This document shows, one piece after another, positions 1 through 8,355 of a DNA stretch of 64,000 nucleotides. The first letter of the stretch is position 1; each line of letters begins with the position of its first letter. Made by a program: the position numbers and the translations under genes. The stretch spans positions 1 through 64,000 of the forward strand of contig CAVOKN010000026.1 of the NCBI GenBank assembly GCA_963696505.1. The letters are read 5' to 3'. The notes beneath the pieces are model-generated. The model was not told the origin of the DNA and did not search any database. It worked only from the letters and a program-made list of their open reading frames with translations. The DNA is from CAVOKN01 sp963696505. GTDB taxonomy: Bacteria; Pseudomonadota; Gammaproteobacteria; Burkholderiales; Rhodocyclaceae.

Positions 1-682
1 GGGTACGGGGCCGTCATGCGATTGCGTTGCGAACGCTCCGCACTGAAATGATAGATTCGCGCAACGACCGCGCCCCGGAGTCCAGGCTAATCTCCCCAGT
101 CGTTACCGCGTTCGCCCCAGACACTCCCGTAGAATCGCAGGGCTTTCGTCACGCGCCTGGAACAGCCGATGACCGGGCACACAACCCGCCGGCCGCTTGG
201 GCATCGACCGAATAGCCCCACAAGAACGACAACCGAAACGCGATCCTCAGGCTTGCCTACTGGGCCCAAGGCTCGCTGCTCCAAACTTGTTTCGTGTTTA
301 GCGAGAATCCGCAGCCCTCAAGCACCGCCGCTTGCCCCCTCACCCCTGCCCTCTCCCCTCGTGGGAGCTGACCTTTGCGCACGCTGGACTCGGTGTCTTT
401 TTCTCACCCAAGCGGCACCGGCCTGACGTTTTGGCGAGTGATTCCGAATGGATGGTCGAGCAGACCCGCTACCAGACGGCCGAGCCGTGTCTTGAGGAAC
501 GTACGGCCATGCCGATTGCAGCAGGCAGCGGCGAGAATCGGGCGCTTGTGATCAACGCACGCTGCGGCAGTGCTTCGCGTGCGAAGTGGTGCTGCTGAGC
601 ACCAACGGGCAGTGTCTGCGCCATGCGACAAGGACCGTGGCGTGGCCGGCCAGCGAGGGCAAGCGCGACTCTCGCACTGTCT
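1..682. other. No confident gene before the first IS
   Basis: I see no convincing coding region here. The open frames are short, have no recognisable motif, and occur on both strands as expected at this base composition. The only structured part is a C-rich stretch near 326-372. The sequence just before 693 is the chromosomal side of the IS4 insertion that follows. Confidence 0.5.
326..372. repeat. C-rich interspersed mini-repeat, copy 1
   Basis: Runs of C broken by single T or A residues are followed by GTGGGAGCTGACC. A similar stretch, in the opposite orientation, lies at 4548-4588 and also carries the GCTGACC end. A third relative sits inside the indolepyruvate oxidoreductase gene (about 18629-18665). 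This looks like a short dispersed repeat of the CCCTCACCC/CCCTCTCCC type seen in many proteobacterial genomes; the family assignment is inference. Confidence 0.4.
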
Positions 683-692
683 GGGCTAGGCG

Positions 693-2154
693 CAATACTC
701 GTCACTTAACGACTCGAATTGCTTTGTTGATGATTACAGCCTGCGGTGAAGTCGTGTGACATCGTCGAAGCGGCCAATTGCTCATCTTGCGCTTGACGCA
801 GCGCAGATTTCGCCGGCCTCGGCGACGTCCAAGCCGATCTTGCAGGATCTCGTCGAGCACGCACTCATGGAACGCTTTCCTCTGCACAGGGGGGAATAGC
901 GTTGAAGGCGGGGAGTTTGCGCCTGACGACACGCACGGCGTGGATGAACGACAGCGCATCGGGATCGAGGTCGGCCTTCAGCGCGGCCTCGTGCATCAGC
1001 GCGCGAACGGCGTAGTGCGCCATCAGAAGGCCGTAGAACTCCTGGCGCACCAGGTCGGGGGTCTTGCTGCGGAGCACGATGTTGGCGCCGCGCAGGTGCG
1101 TCTTGAGCTCGTCCAGCGCCGTTTCGATCTCCCACCGGTCGTGGTACAGGGCGGCCAATTCCTCGGCTGGCCCTTGGAGTGGATCGAGCACGGTGGTGAC
1201 CAAGCGATAGATCGGCTCGGCATCGGCTACGCCTTCGAGCTGGTACTCGATCACCCGCAGCACGGTGGCGTTGGTCTGAAGCCGCTTGTCCTTGTCGCAC
1301 GGGTAGATCCGACTCAGGTAGGAGCCATCGGCCAGCCGCTTATCGCACGGCAAGGCCGCGTTGGCCTTGATCCTCCACAGCAGTTGCGCCTGGGTAGCCA
1401 GGGCGCGTTGCCACATCTCGTATCCGAAGAATCCCCGGTCGGCCAGGCACAGCATCCCGCTGTCGAGTGCGCCGACCACCTCCTTGGCGAGGGTGTTTTC
1501 GCCTGTGGCGTAGGGGCTCATGCGCGTGCCGAACAACACGTGTGTGCCGTTCTCCACCAAGGAGACGAAGCGAAGCTTTGGAAACGCGCTGCTACCGCGA
1601 CTCGAACCCGGGCGGCCGAAGACCTCATCATTGGTCTTCTCGTCGGCCACATCCATCGTGCTGCCGTCCAGGCTCACCAAGCGCCATTGTCCGTACCATG
1701 CGCCCCGGGTGGACGCCACGGCGATGGGCTTGACCACTTCGTCGTGGAGTTGGCGCATCGGCTCCCAACCAAGCCGCGTGCGCGCCTGCGAGATCCCCGA
1801 GTTGCCGGTCACGCGCACCGTGAGCGCCGGATCCATCAGCCACTGCAATCCCTCCAGCAGGCACCGCAACACCTCGCGGTACGACGACTGCATGTATAGC
1901 GCCAGCGCGATCGCGTAGTAGACGACCACGTGCGCAGGGAGATCGCGTTCGCGCACGCTTGTCTTGCCGGTGACGGCGAGCACCGATCGAACACGCTCCA
2001 GAGGAAACGTCTTGGTGATCACTCCGAGACTGAGGTAGTCGGTGATCCGACTGCCCTCGGGTAGATTCGCAGGCGTGCGTGCCATGGCAAGGTCCTCCCG
2101 TCCAGGATGCAAACGGAAGAATACCTCAAAGACTTGCTTAAGTGACGAGTATTG
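693..2154 (-). mobile_element. IS4-family insertion sequence with 10-bp target duplication
   Basis: The element is bounded by perfect 17-bp terminal inverted repeats: CAATACTCGTCACTTAA at 693-709 and its reverse complement at 2138-2154. Directly outside both ends lies the same 10-bp sequence GGGCTAGGCG (683-692 and 2155-2164), a target-site duplication of a size usual for IS4-family elements. The total length is 1462 bp, with a single transposase gene on the minus strand. The perfect repeats and intact duplication suggest a fairly recent insertion, although the transposase reads with a frameshift near its C terminus. Confidence 0.93.
702..2085 (-). pseudogene. IS4-family DDE transposase, frameshifted near C terminus
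   Basis: The transposase cuts and joins the ends of its IS. The main frame runs from ATG 2085 (GGGAGGA upstream; an in-frame ATG also lies at 2112) to a stop at 865. It shows the IS4-type Asp motifs LVSLDGSTMDV and CLADRGFFGYE and the Y(2)R(3)E(6)K signature in YHDRWEIETALDELK. The usual C-terminal tail (RKAFHECVLDEIL to VKRKMSNWPLRR) is present in another frame that ends at 702, inside the terminal repeat. The frames meet at a run of six G at 889-894 (C on the coding strand). Removing one base restores a continuous protein of about 460 residues. The shift may be a real mutation or a sequence error. Confidence 0.85.
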
Positions 2155-2229
2155 GGGCTAGGCGTGCGCCGGCTGGCAGCCAATCGTGCACATCTTGGGC
2201 TGGCGTTCGATTGGCAGCGCAGTTGTGGT

Positions 2230-4500
2230 TCATGGACCGCTGGCCATCACCCGCCAGAGATCCGTCATGAGATCGAGATATTGTAAGCCACGCCAAAGAG
2301 TCTGCGTGCCGGGTTCGCCATCGCCCTTGCGCCCCAGGAAGCCGCCTATCTTGGCCACCATGCGGATGGCTTCGCGCAGGCTGGGCGCCTGTTCAGGCGG
2401 CACCGGATTCTTCGTGCTGTAGGCAACCAGCGCTTTCCACTCGGCTTCGTCAAAATAGACATCGCAAGGCAGTTCGGGAACCTCACGCCCGAGCTTGACC
2501 ATATGATAGATGCGCCAGGCGACGACCATGTCGATGGCCAGGCAGGCCTCCAACCGGTCACCGTGACCGAGCTGGCGATCTTCGATGCGGCAGCCGCTTT
2601 TGAGCGTCCGATGAAACACCTCGATACCCCAGCGCTGGGTATACCAGGCCACTTTCTCACACGCCTGCTCGAAGCTCTCCACAGCGAGCGTGGTGAGCAG
2701 CCGCCATTCAATGGGCTCGGCGCCCTCGGGCGCGCCCTCTTCTTTGGCCAGCACCGTCCAGATCTTGAGCGCGCTCAGGTGCGCCTTGTCCTGTGGGGGA
2801 CACAAGGTCAGCGCGGCAAAGCGGATCGCCAGTTTGGCCTCGCGCGCTGGACGATTGCCCTGCCGGGGCAGTTTGACGAGTTGATAACCGCTGATCGGCT
2901 GCCCCTGGAGCGCCTCGAACAGGCGCGCCTGTTCGCCTTGCACTTGGCGGTCGTGCTTGGCACGAATGAGCAGCTTCGGTCCCGCCGGATCGAGTGCCGC
3001 TTGGGCAAACAACTCATAGATGTCCGCTTCCCGATCGCCCATACTGACCAGCGCGAGCTGTGGGTTGCGCTTTTGCACTGCCGCCACCGCCTGATAGCTC
3101 TTGATCCAGCGATAGCTTTCCTTCTGTTCAATGGCCAAGGCATGGCGCTGCGCCTTCGTGCCGAACTGCGCCGGGTCGCGAGCCCAACATTGCGCGTTGA
3201 CAAAGCCCAGCGGCACCCCTTGCACCGTCATCGCCAGGCTGCTGTGCAGATGCAGGCCTTGCGCCCCCTCGGCCGTGGTACCGATCGGGCCCAGGCCGGC
3301 GATGCTCAGATGGCTGTAGTTCACACTGGTGGTGTCTTGCGGCACCAGCACCACCGAACCCTCACCCAACTCGCTGATGCGCCCCTCGGTGGCCGCATAG
3401 TGCGGCTGCAACAAGGTCTCGAACAGCACGTCGTCGTTGGCCAGAAAACGATAGGCCGCTTGCGTCTTGGTCGCGCTCTCACACGCTTCGGGTAGGTTGG
3501 CCATGGGTCGGGCCCAGAAATCACGCGCCAGGCTCATCAAGCGCTGGGTGAGCCGCTCACTGAGCCGGCAGCGTCCGAATTCTTCTTCCGCCCAGTCGAG
3601 CGGGGGCTTGGCTCGCACCGACGGCATCAGGCGCGCCAACTCGGGCGGCGCGGTCAATAGTTTGCGCCAGTTGCGTTGCAGCGGATAGACGAATACCTGT
3701 TTGCGCCCCACGCGCCCTTGGCGCACCCGATCCTGACGGCCCCGCCCCTGGGTTATCCCCAGATCGGTCCAGTTGGCCGCGCGGTAACAGGTGCCCGGGT
3801 AGCGGCTGCTATCCACAAAGGTCTCGATCAGCACCGGTTTGTAGCCATAGTGCCGCTGCCAATCGCCGGCGAGCTGGCGGCTGGCCAAGCCCAGCACGTG
3901 TGAGGCCAGATTCTTCACCTGGACCGAGGGCACAATCAGGAATCGACTGTTGCCCACGATCAGCGCCAGGCGCGCCGCGCGGGTGCCCTCGCTCCAACCG
4001 ATCCACTCATCGCGCACACCCAGCCGCCAGGCCGCCGCGCTAAAACTCAAGCCTCCCAAAATCCCTTGCTTGCTGCGGATCAGATAGCGCAGCTGCGCCC
4101 CGCACAGCGGCCCGTCGCCCAGCGGGTGATGCGCTTGCATCATCGCCCGCCACTGGCGCGACAACGCCTTGTCGCCATTGACCACCACCAGTTCAATGTG
4201 GCCCAGCTTCGACAGCGCCCCCTCGATCTGCGGCCACTGCATGGGCTCGGCTGGCCGTGGCCTGCGCGCAACGAAACTCACCTCGCGCGCCGCCGGCAAT
4301 TCGATCACCCCACGCCGTTCGAGCTTGTTGAGCACAATGCGGCAGCTCGTCTCCTTCGGCCGCCCGTCGGCGTGCCGCCAGTCGAACCAGCCGCACACCA
4401 CGCGTGCCAGCGCACCTCGGGTCAGATCAACGCCGCTGCGCACCGTCTCGCGGATGCGCGCTATGACTTCATCGTTAAAGTCTCTGCCGGCGATGAGCAT
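2230..4500 (-). CDS. DruA-like (DUF4338) / Tn5-type transposase fusion protein
   Basis: This intact 756-residue protein has two parts. Residues about 1-300 resemble the DUF4338 family, which includes DruA of the Druantia anti-phage system (segments LVVVNGDKALSRQWRAM, HPLGDGPLCGAQLRYLI, RFLIVPSVQVKNLASHVL, DSSRYPGTCYRAANW). Residues about 300-756 are a complete IS4/Tn5-type transposase: an N-terminal DNA-binding segment (RPMANLPEACESATKTQAAY), then catalytic D389 (PQDTTSVNY), D489 (GDREADIY) and E627 in a Y(2)R(3)E(6)K motif. The D489-E627 spacing of 138 equals that of D188-E326 in Tn5, and the Tn5-like C-terminal domain is present. No key residue is missing, so it may be active. It lies next to the IS4 element; I could not fix the ends of its own element. 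What the DruA part does in transposition is unknown to me. Confidence 0.85.
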   Translation of the reverse strand: MLIAGRDFNDEVIARIRETVRSGVDLTRGALARVVCGWFDWRHADGRPKETSCRIVLNKLERRGVIELPAAREVSFVARRPRPAEPMQWPQIEGALSKLGHIELVVVNGDKALSRQWRAMMQAHHPLGDGPLCGAQLRYLIRSKQGILGGLSFSAAAWRLGVRDEWIGWSEGTRAARLALIVGNSRFLIVPSVQVKNLASHVLGLASRQLAGDWQRHYGYKPVLIETFVDSSRYPGTCYRAANWTDLGITQGRGRQDRVRQGRVGRKQVFVYPLQRNWRKLLTAPPELARLMPSVRAKPPLDWAEEEFGRCRLSERLTQRLMSLARDFWARPMANLPEACESATKTQAAYRFLANDDVLFETLLQPHYAATEGRISELGEGSVVLVPQDTTSVNYSHLSIAGLGPIGTTAEGAQGLHLHSSLAMTVQGVPLGFVNAQCWARDPAQFGTKAQRHALAIEQKESYRWIKSYQAVAAVQKRNPQLALVSMGDREADIYELFAQAALDPAGPKLLIRAKHDRQVQGEQARLFEALQGQPISGYQLVKLPRQGNRPAREAKLAIRFAALTLCPPQDKAHLSALKIWTVLAKEEGAPEGAEPIEWRLLTTLAVESFEQACEKVAWYTQRWGIEVFHRTLKSGCRIEDRQLGHGDRLEACLAIDMVVAWRIYHMVKLGREVPELPCDVYFDEAEWKALVAYSTKNPVPPEQAPSLREAIRMVAKIGGFLGRKGDGEPGTQTLWRGLQYLDLMTDLWRVMASGP

Positions 4501-4547
4501 GCCGCGCAGAGTAGCGCAAAAAATCTTCCTTGTCCAGCATGCCTAAT

Positions 4548-4588
4548 GGTCAGCCCCCTGGATGGGGGAGGGGTTGGGGAGAGGGTGA
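4548..4588. repeat. G-rich interspersed mini-repeat, copy 2
   Basis: The stretch starts GGTCAGCCCCCTGGATGGGGG and continues with AGGGGTTGGGGAGAGGGTGAG. The first part can fold as CCCCC/GGGGG around TGGAT. On the opposite strand it resembles the C-rich stretch at 326-372, including the GCTGACC end. It lies between the DruA-Tn5 gene and the glycosyl-phosphate transferase gene. Confidence 0.4.
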
Positions 4589-4684
4589 GTGCTGAGCTTC
4601 ATTGCCAAGAGGACTTGTCTTGAACGTTTGCTTCCTTCATTGTGCTGTGCAACTGCCCGGCGCGATGGGGGAAAGGAAGCCGCC

Positions 4685-5569
4685 ATGTTGAAACTGCTGG
4701 TCGTCGCCTTCTGCGTCTCGGCCCTTCTCGGGTTTGCGCTGCTGGGCATGGAATACCTCGGCCGCGGTTTGTTTGCCGACTCCCCCTCCGGCTCCGCCCA
4801 CAAAGTCCATCGTTACGCCGTACCGCGTCTCGGCGGCGTGCTCATCTTCGCCGGCCTGCTTGCTGCATTGCTGATCGGCATCCCGTTCGACGTGGTCAAC
4901 ACCACCACCGGCCTGCTATTGGTGGTGTGCGCCCTGCCGGTATTCGCCTCCGGCCTCGTCGAAGACATCGCCGGCGGCGTGCCACCCCGCGTGCGGCTGG
5001 TATTCTCCTTTGCCTCGGCCCTGCTCGCCATGTGGCTGCTCGATGCCTTCGTCAACCGTCTCGACCTCCCCGGCATTGACAACCTCCCGTCCTTCGCCCC
5101 AGTCGCCGTCCTGTTTACCCTGGTGGCCGTTGGCGGCGTCACCCAATCCCTGAACATCATCGACGGCCTGAACGGCCTGGCCGGCGGCATATCGGTGCTG
5201 GTGCTGGGCGCGCTCACCAACGTCTCCTACCTCGTGGGCGACCACGAACTGGCCCAGATCAGCATTGCCACCCTGGGCGCCGTGCTCGGCTTCCTGATCT
5301 GGAACTATCCCAGCGGACAGATGTTCTGCGGCGACGGCGGCGCCTACCTCCTCGGCTTCGTCATCGCCGAAATCTCCGTGCTGCTCGTTGCGCGGCATCC
5401 GCAGGTTGCAGCCTGGTTCCCGCTTCTGCTCCTGAGCTACCCGATCTGGGAAACAGTGTTTTCGATGTACCGCCGCCGCATCCTGCGGCGCAGGTCCGCC
5501 GCTTCCGCCGATCGGCTGCACTTGCACACCCTCATGTACAAGCGCCTGCCCTATGGAATCGCCGCTTAA
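4685..5569 (+). CDS. Glycosyltransferase family 4 (WecA/MraY-like), C-terminally truncated
   Basis: The protein is predicted to transfer a sugar-1-phosphate to undecaprenyl phosphate at the inner membrane, the first step of an O-antigen, capsule or other glycan pathway. It is strongly hydrophobic with repeated membrane segments and carries the family motifs: HKVHRYAVPRLGG near the start, GLVEDIAGG, NIIDGLNGLAGG (catalytic Asp region), GDGGAYLLGF and the DRLHLHTLMYKRL histidine motif. ATG 4685 is preceded by GGGGGAAAGGAAG. At 294 residues it stops shortly after the histidine motif, whereas family members usually continue with further membrane segments, so the end seems lost where the hipBA module begins. 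No sugar substrate can be assigned. Confidence 0.75.
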   Translation: MLKLLVVAFCVSALLGFALLGMEYLGRGLFADSPSGSAHKVHRYAVPRLGGVLIFAGLLAALLIGIPFDVVNTTTGLLLVVCALPVFASGLVEDIAGGVPPRVRLVFSFASALLAMWLLDAFVNRLDLPGIDNLPSFAPVAVLFTLVAVGGVTQSLNIIDGLNGLAGGISVLVLGALTNVSYLVGDHELAQISIATLGAVLGFLIWNYPSGQMFCGDGGAYLLGFVIAEISVLLVARHPQVAAWFPLLLLSYPIWETVFSMYRRRILRRRSAASADRLHLHTLMYKRLPYGIAA

Positions 5570-5571
5570 AT

Positions 5572-5596
5572 TGTATCTGGCCAATTAAATGGTACA
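5572..5596. promoter_or_regulatory. Candidate HipB operator upstream of hipBA
   Basis: A dyad TGTATC-N13-GGTACA lies in the short AT-rich gap just before hipB. Xre-type antitoxins commonly bind such dyads to repress their own operon. The assignment rests on position and symmetry only. Confidence 0.3.
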
Positions 5597-5617
5597 TAGT
5601 TACCGGATGAGTCACAG

Positions 5618-5938
5618 ATGAATGCGCTTGCTTTCGCCACTCCCGGCGAGCTTCAGCATCTGCTGGGCGAGCGGCTCAAGCGGCTGCGGATCAGCCGCGA
5701 CCTGGATCAGCGCACCACGGCTGAGAAGGCCGGCATCTCGGAGAAGGCCCTGCGCAATCTCGAAGCCGGGCGCGGTTCCACCGTCGAGACGCTGCTGCGC
5801 GTGATGAAGGCGCTCGACAATCTGCAGGGTCTGGACATGCTCGCGCCCGAGCCCAGCGTCAGCCCGCTCGATCTGCTGCGTCAGCCCGCGCCCCCGCGGC
5901 GCGTGCGGCGCGCGCGCAAGCCCGTCCCGGAGGCCTAG
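5618..5938 (+). CDS. hipB: HipB-like Xre-family antitoxin
   Basis: This 106-residue protein has an N-terminal helix-turn-helix of the Cro/Xre type (about residues 12-70: LLGERLKRLRISRDLDQ, TAEKAGISEKALRNLEAGRG) and a basic, proline-rich tail. In HipBA modules HipB binds and neutralises the HipA kinase and represses the operon. The TAG stop is directly followed by the GTG that starts the hipA frame, so the two genes are tightly coupled. The reading frame is intact while its partner is broken. I see no strong ribosome-binding site. Confidence 0.8.
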   Translation: MNALAFATPGELQHLLGERLKRLRISRDLDQRTTAEKAGISEKALRNLEAGRGSTVETLLRVMKALDNLQGLDMLAPEPSVSPLDLLRQPAPPRRVRRARKPVPEA

Positions 5939-7228
5939 GTGGACACCCCGGTCGTCGAGGTCCGCATCTGGGGCCGGCGGGTTGGCGCGGTGGCGCCCGA
6001 ACCGCGCCTGGGCTGCTACGTGTTCGCTTACGATCCGGCTTGGCGCCGCAGCGGCATCGAACTGGCGCCGCTGACCATGCCGCTGTCCAACCCGCGGCCG
6101 AGCTTCGCCTTTCCCGAGCTTGGGGAGCCGGGCTAAAAGCGCTTGCCCGGCCTGCTGGCCGACGCGCTGCCGGACGACTTCGGCACTGCTCTGGTCGATG
6201 CCTGGATGAGCGCCCGCGGTGTCGCGAAGCGTGCTGTCACCACGCTCGACCGGCTCGCCTACATGGGTCGGCGCGGCATCGGCGCGCTGGAGTTCAAGCC
6301 GGCGCGGGGCGCGCACCGCGAGAGCGTCGAACCCCTGAATATGAGGGGCCTGGTGGAGGCCGCGCGCAAGGTGGTCCACGGCGACCTGTCCGGCGACGTT
6401 GAGGCCCAGGCGGCACTTGCCAACATCATCCGGGTCGGCACCAGCGCCGGCGGCGCCCGCGCCAAGGCGGTGGTCGCCTGGAACCCGCAGACCGGGCAGA
6501 TCCGCAGCGGCCAGTTCGACGCCGCGCCAGGCTTCGAGCACTGGTTGCTCAAGTTCGACGGCGCCGGCCGGGACGCCGAACTCGGCGGCAGCGCCGACTA
6601 CGGCCGCATCGAGTACGCCTACCACCGGATGGCCGAAGCGGCGGGCATCCGCATGTCGCCCTGCCGCCTCCTGGTGGAGAGCGGGCGCGCACACTTCATG
6701 ACCCGCCGCTTCGACCGCGACGTCGTCGACGGCCAGACTCGGAAGCATCACTTGCAGTCGCTCTGCGCCATGAGCCATCTCGACTACACGCAGCGCGCCA
6801 CCCACGCGTACGCGCAGCTCTTCATGACGATCGCACAGCTGAAGCTCCGCGACGAGGCGATCGGCCAAGCCTTCCGCCGCATGGCCTTCAACGTCATGGC
6901 GAAGAACTGCGACGACCACAGCAAGAACTTCGCCTTCCGCCTGAAGCAGGGCGGCAACTGGGAACTGGCGCCGGCCTACGACGTGACCCACGCCTGCAAC
7001 CCCAGGGGCGAATGGACCTTCCAGCACCTGATGAGCGTGAATGGCAGGTTCAGCGGCATAGGCCGCGCCGACCTGCTGGCCGAAGCCGACCGCTTCGGTG
7101 TTCGCCGCCCCCTGGATACCCTCGCCGACGTGCGCGCCGCCCTGGACGCCTGGCCCGGCTATGCCCGCGAGGCCGGGCTGGGGGAAAGGATCACCGCCGA
7201 CCTGCGCGCAGACTTCGAGCCGTTGTGA
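5939..7228 (+). pseudogene. hipA: HipA-family toxin kinase, interrupted by an in-frame stop
   Basis: HipA kinases phosphorylate aminoacyl-tRNA synthetases and cause growth arrest. The frame starts at GTG 5939, adjoining the hipB stop, and meets TAA at 6134-6136. It then continues in the same frame, with no shift, as KRLPGLLADALPDDFG to a natural end at 7228. Both sides are clearly HipA: the Gly-rich GTSAGGARAKAV loop, the FMTRRFDRD segment, the catalytic NVMAKNCDDHSKN motif and LAPAYDVTHAC. One base change at the stop (TAA from TAC or TAT, giving PGYKRLPG) would restore about 429 residues. A TTG at 6143 could restart translation, but the product would lack the N-terminal domain. Loss of the toxin with the antitoxin kept is the simplest reading. 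Confidence 0.85.
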
Positions 7229-7263
7229 AGAGTGTCCTCTGGCGCGCGCGCCGGTTGGGCGAG

Positions 7264-8355
7264 CTACACGAACAGCGTCAGAACCCCGGTGTAGCCGTAG
7301 AGCTGATCGTGGGAGATCTCGCCGTTGCAGAAGAAGCCGGCGAGAGGGATGTCGCCGAAGGTTTCGCGGATCATGCGGGGTTCGAGAGCATCGTCGCCGA
7401 ACATGTTGCCGCCGCGGCCGAGGCAGGAGAAATAGAGGCCACCCTTGGGCGCGGCGGGCAGCGAGGCGCGCAGTTCGTTCAGCATGCGCTTGAGATCCTG
7501 CAGCGCGGCGTCGCCGTCGCGGCGCAGGAAGATCAGTTCGCGGCCAGGTTCCACCAGTTCGTTGATGGCGATCAGTCCGTTTTCCGGGTCCGCGCCGATC
7601 AGGTTGCGCGCGAGGTAGTCGCCGGAGTCGCGGCCGGGCACCGGCAGTCCCACCAGGATGTAGGCGGCGGCGCGGGACAGATCCTTGGCCAGCACTTCAC
7701 CAACGGCTTCCTTGTAGACATCAAGGGCACGGCGACCGTCGAGCGTGGCGATGATGTTGCGCTCGGCCTCGGTGATGACATGCCGCCCCGGCAGCGGCGA
7801 GCAGCCTTGGGTGAGGCGCGTGGCCACCGTCACCGACGGCGCGAAGCCGACGCCGGATATACCACCGGAAAGCACGCCGTCGGCGATCTGGATAGTGCCT
7901 TCGCGGGCGCTGGACAGGCCGCCGGTGACGAAGCCGCTGGTCACCTTGCCGGCCATGTCAGCCACCAGTTCGCCCATGTCCGGCGTGTGGGGATCGGCAT
8001 GGACCACGGCGAAGTAAGGCGCCTGGCCGCCGCCGGTCAGCGGCTGGCGGCCGGAGAACACCCGAAAGCTTTGCGGATCGAAGCGGCCCGCCAGCACGGC
8101 GATGCCGCCGGCATCGATGCGGGCATCGCCGCGGCCACACACGCCTATGCCCACCGATCCCACCCAGTGGGTGATGGACGTGGCCTGGCGCAGGCGGGCG
8201 AGGATCGCCTCGGCGTGGGCAGCGAAGCGTTCCGAGAAATACACGAAGCCCAGATTCGCACCCGACGGCAGCTTCAGGCGCGTGAGGCAAGTTTCGACGG
8301 CCTCCTGCCAGTTCTCGGAGAAGGCGTGGGCGGCATCCAGCGCGGGGCTGCTCAC
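7264..8355 (-). CDS. FIST domain signal-transduction protein
   Basis: This 363-residue protein matches the FIST_N/FIST_C architecture, a ligand-sensing module often found with signalling genes. Visible features are an N-terminal GFVYFSERF segment, the GSVGIGVCGRG and GLSSAREGTIQIADG stretches, and the C-terminal KGGLYFSCLGRGGNMFG and AGFFCNGEISHDQLYGYTG segments typical of FIST_C. The start is GTG 8355, which overlaps the phaM stop by four bases (GTGA), so the two genes are translationally coupled. It has no transmembrane or output domain and is probably cytoplasmic. The ligand is unknown. Confidence 0.82.
   Translation of the reverse strand: MSSPALDAAHAFSENWQEAVETCLTRLKLPSGANLGFVYFSERFAAHAEAILARLRQATSITHWVGSVGIGVCGRGDARIDAGGIAVLAGRFDPQSFRVFSGRQPLTGGGQAPYFAVVHADPHTPDMGELVADMAGKVTSGFVTGGLSSAREGTIQIADGVLSGGISGVGFAPSVTVATRLTQGCSPLPGRHVITEAERNIIATLDGRRALDVYKEAVGEVLAKDLSRAAAYILVGLPVPGRDSGDYLARNLIGADPENGLIAINELVEPGRELIFLRRDGDAALQDLKRMLNELRASLPAAPKGGLYFSCLGRGGNMFGDDALEPRMIRETFGDIPLAGFFCNGEISHDQLYGYTGVLTLFV

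Noticed and set aside
1..682. Several frames of 60-90 codons before the first IS.
   Set aside because: No motif, no ribosome-binding site, and similar frames on both strands.
778..1899. A 373-codon open frame antisense to the IS4 transposase.
   Set aside because: The minus strand carries a clear transposase with catalytic motifs; the antisense frame has no family features.
2173..4553. Possible Tn5-like ends for the DruA-Tn5 element: CAGCCAATCGTGCACATCT at 2177-2195 resembles the Tn5 mosaic end (12 of 19), with a weak partner near 4531-4553.
   Set aside because: The two ends match each other at only about 10 of 23 positions and there is no direct repeat outside them, so I do not claim boundaries.
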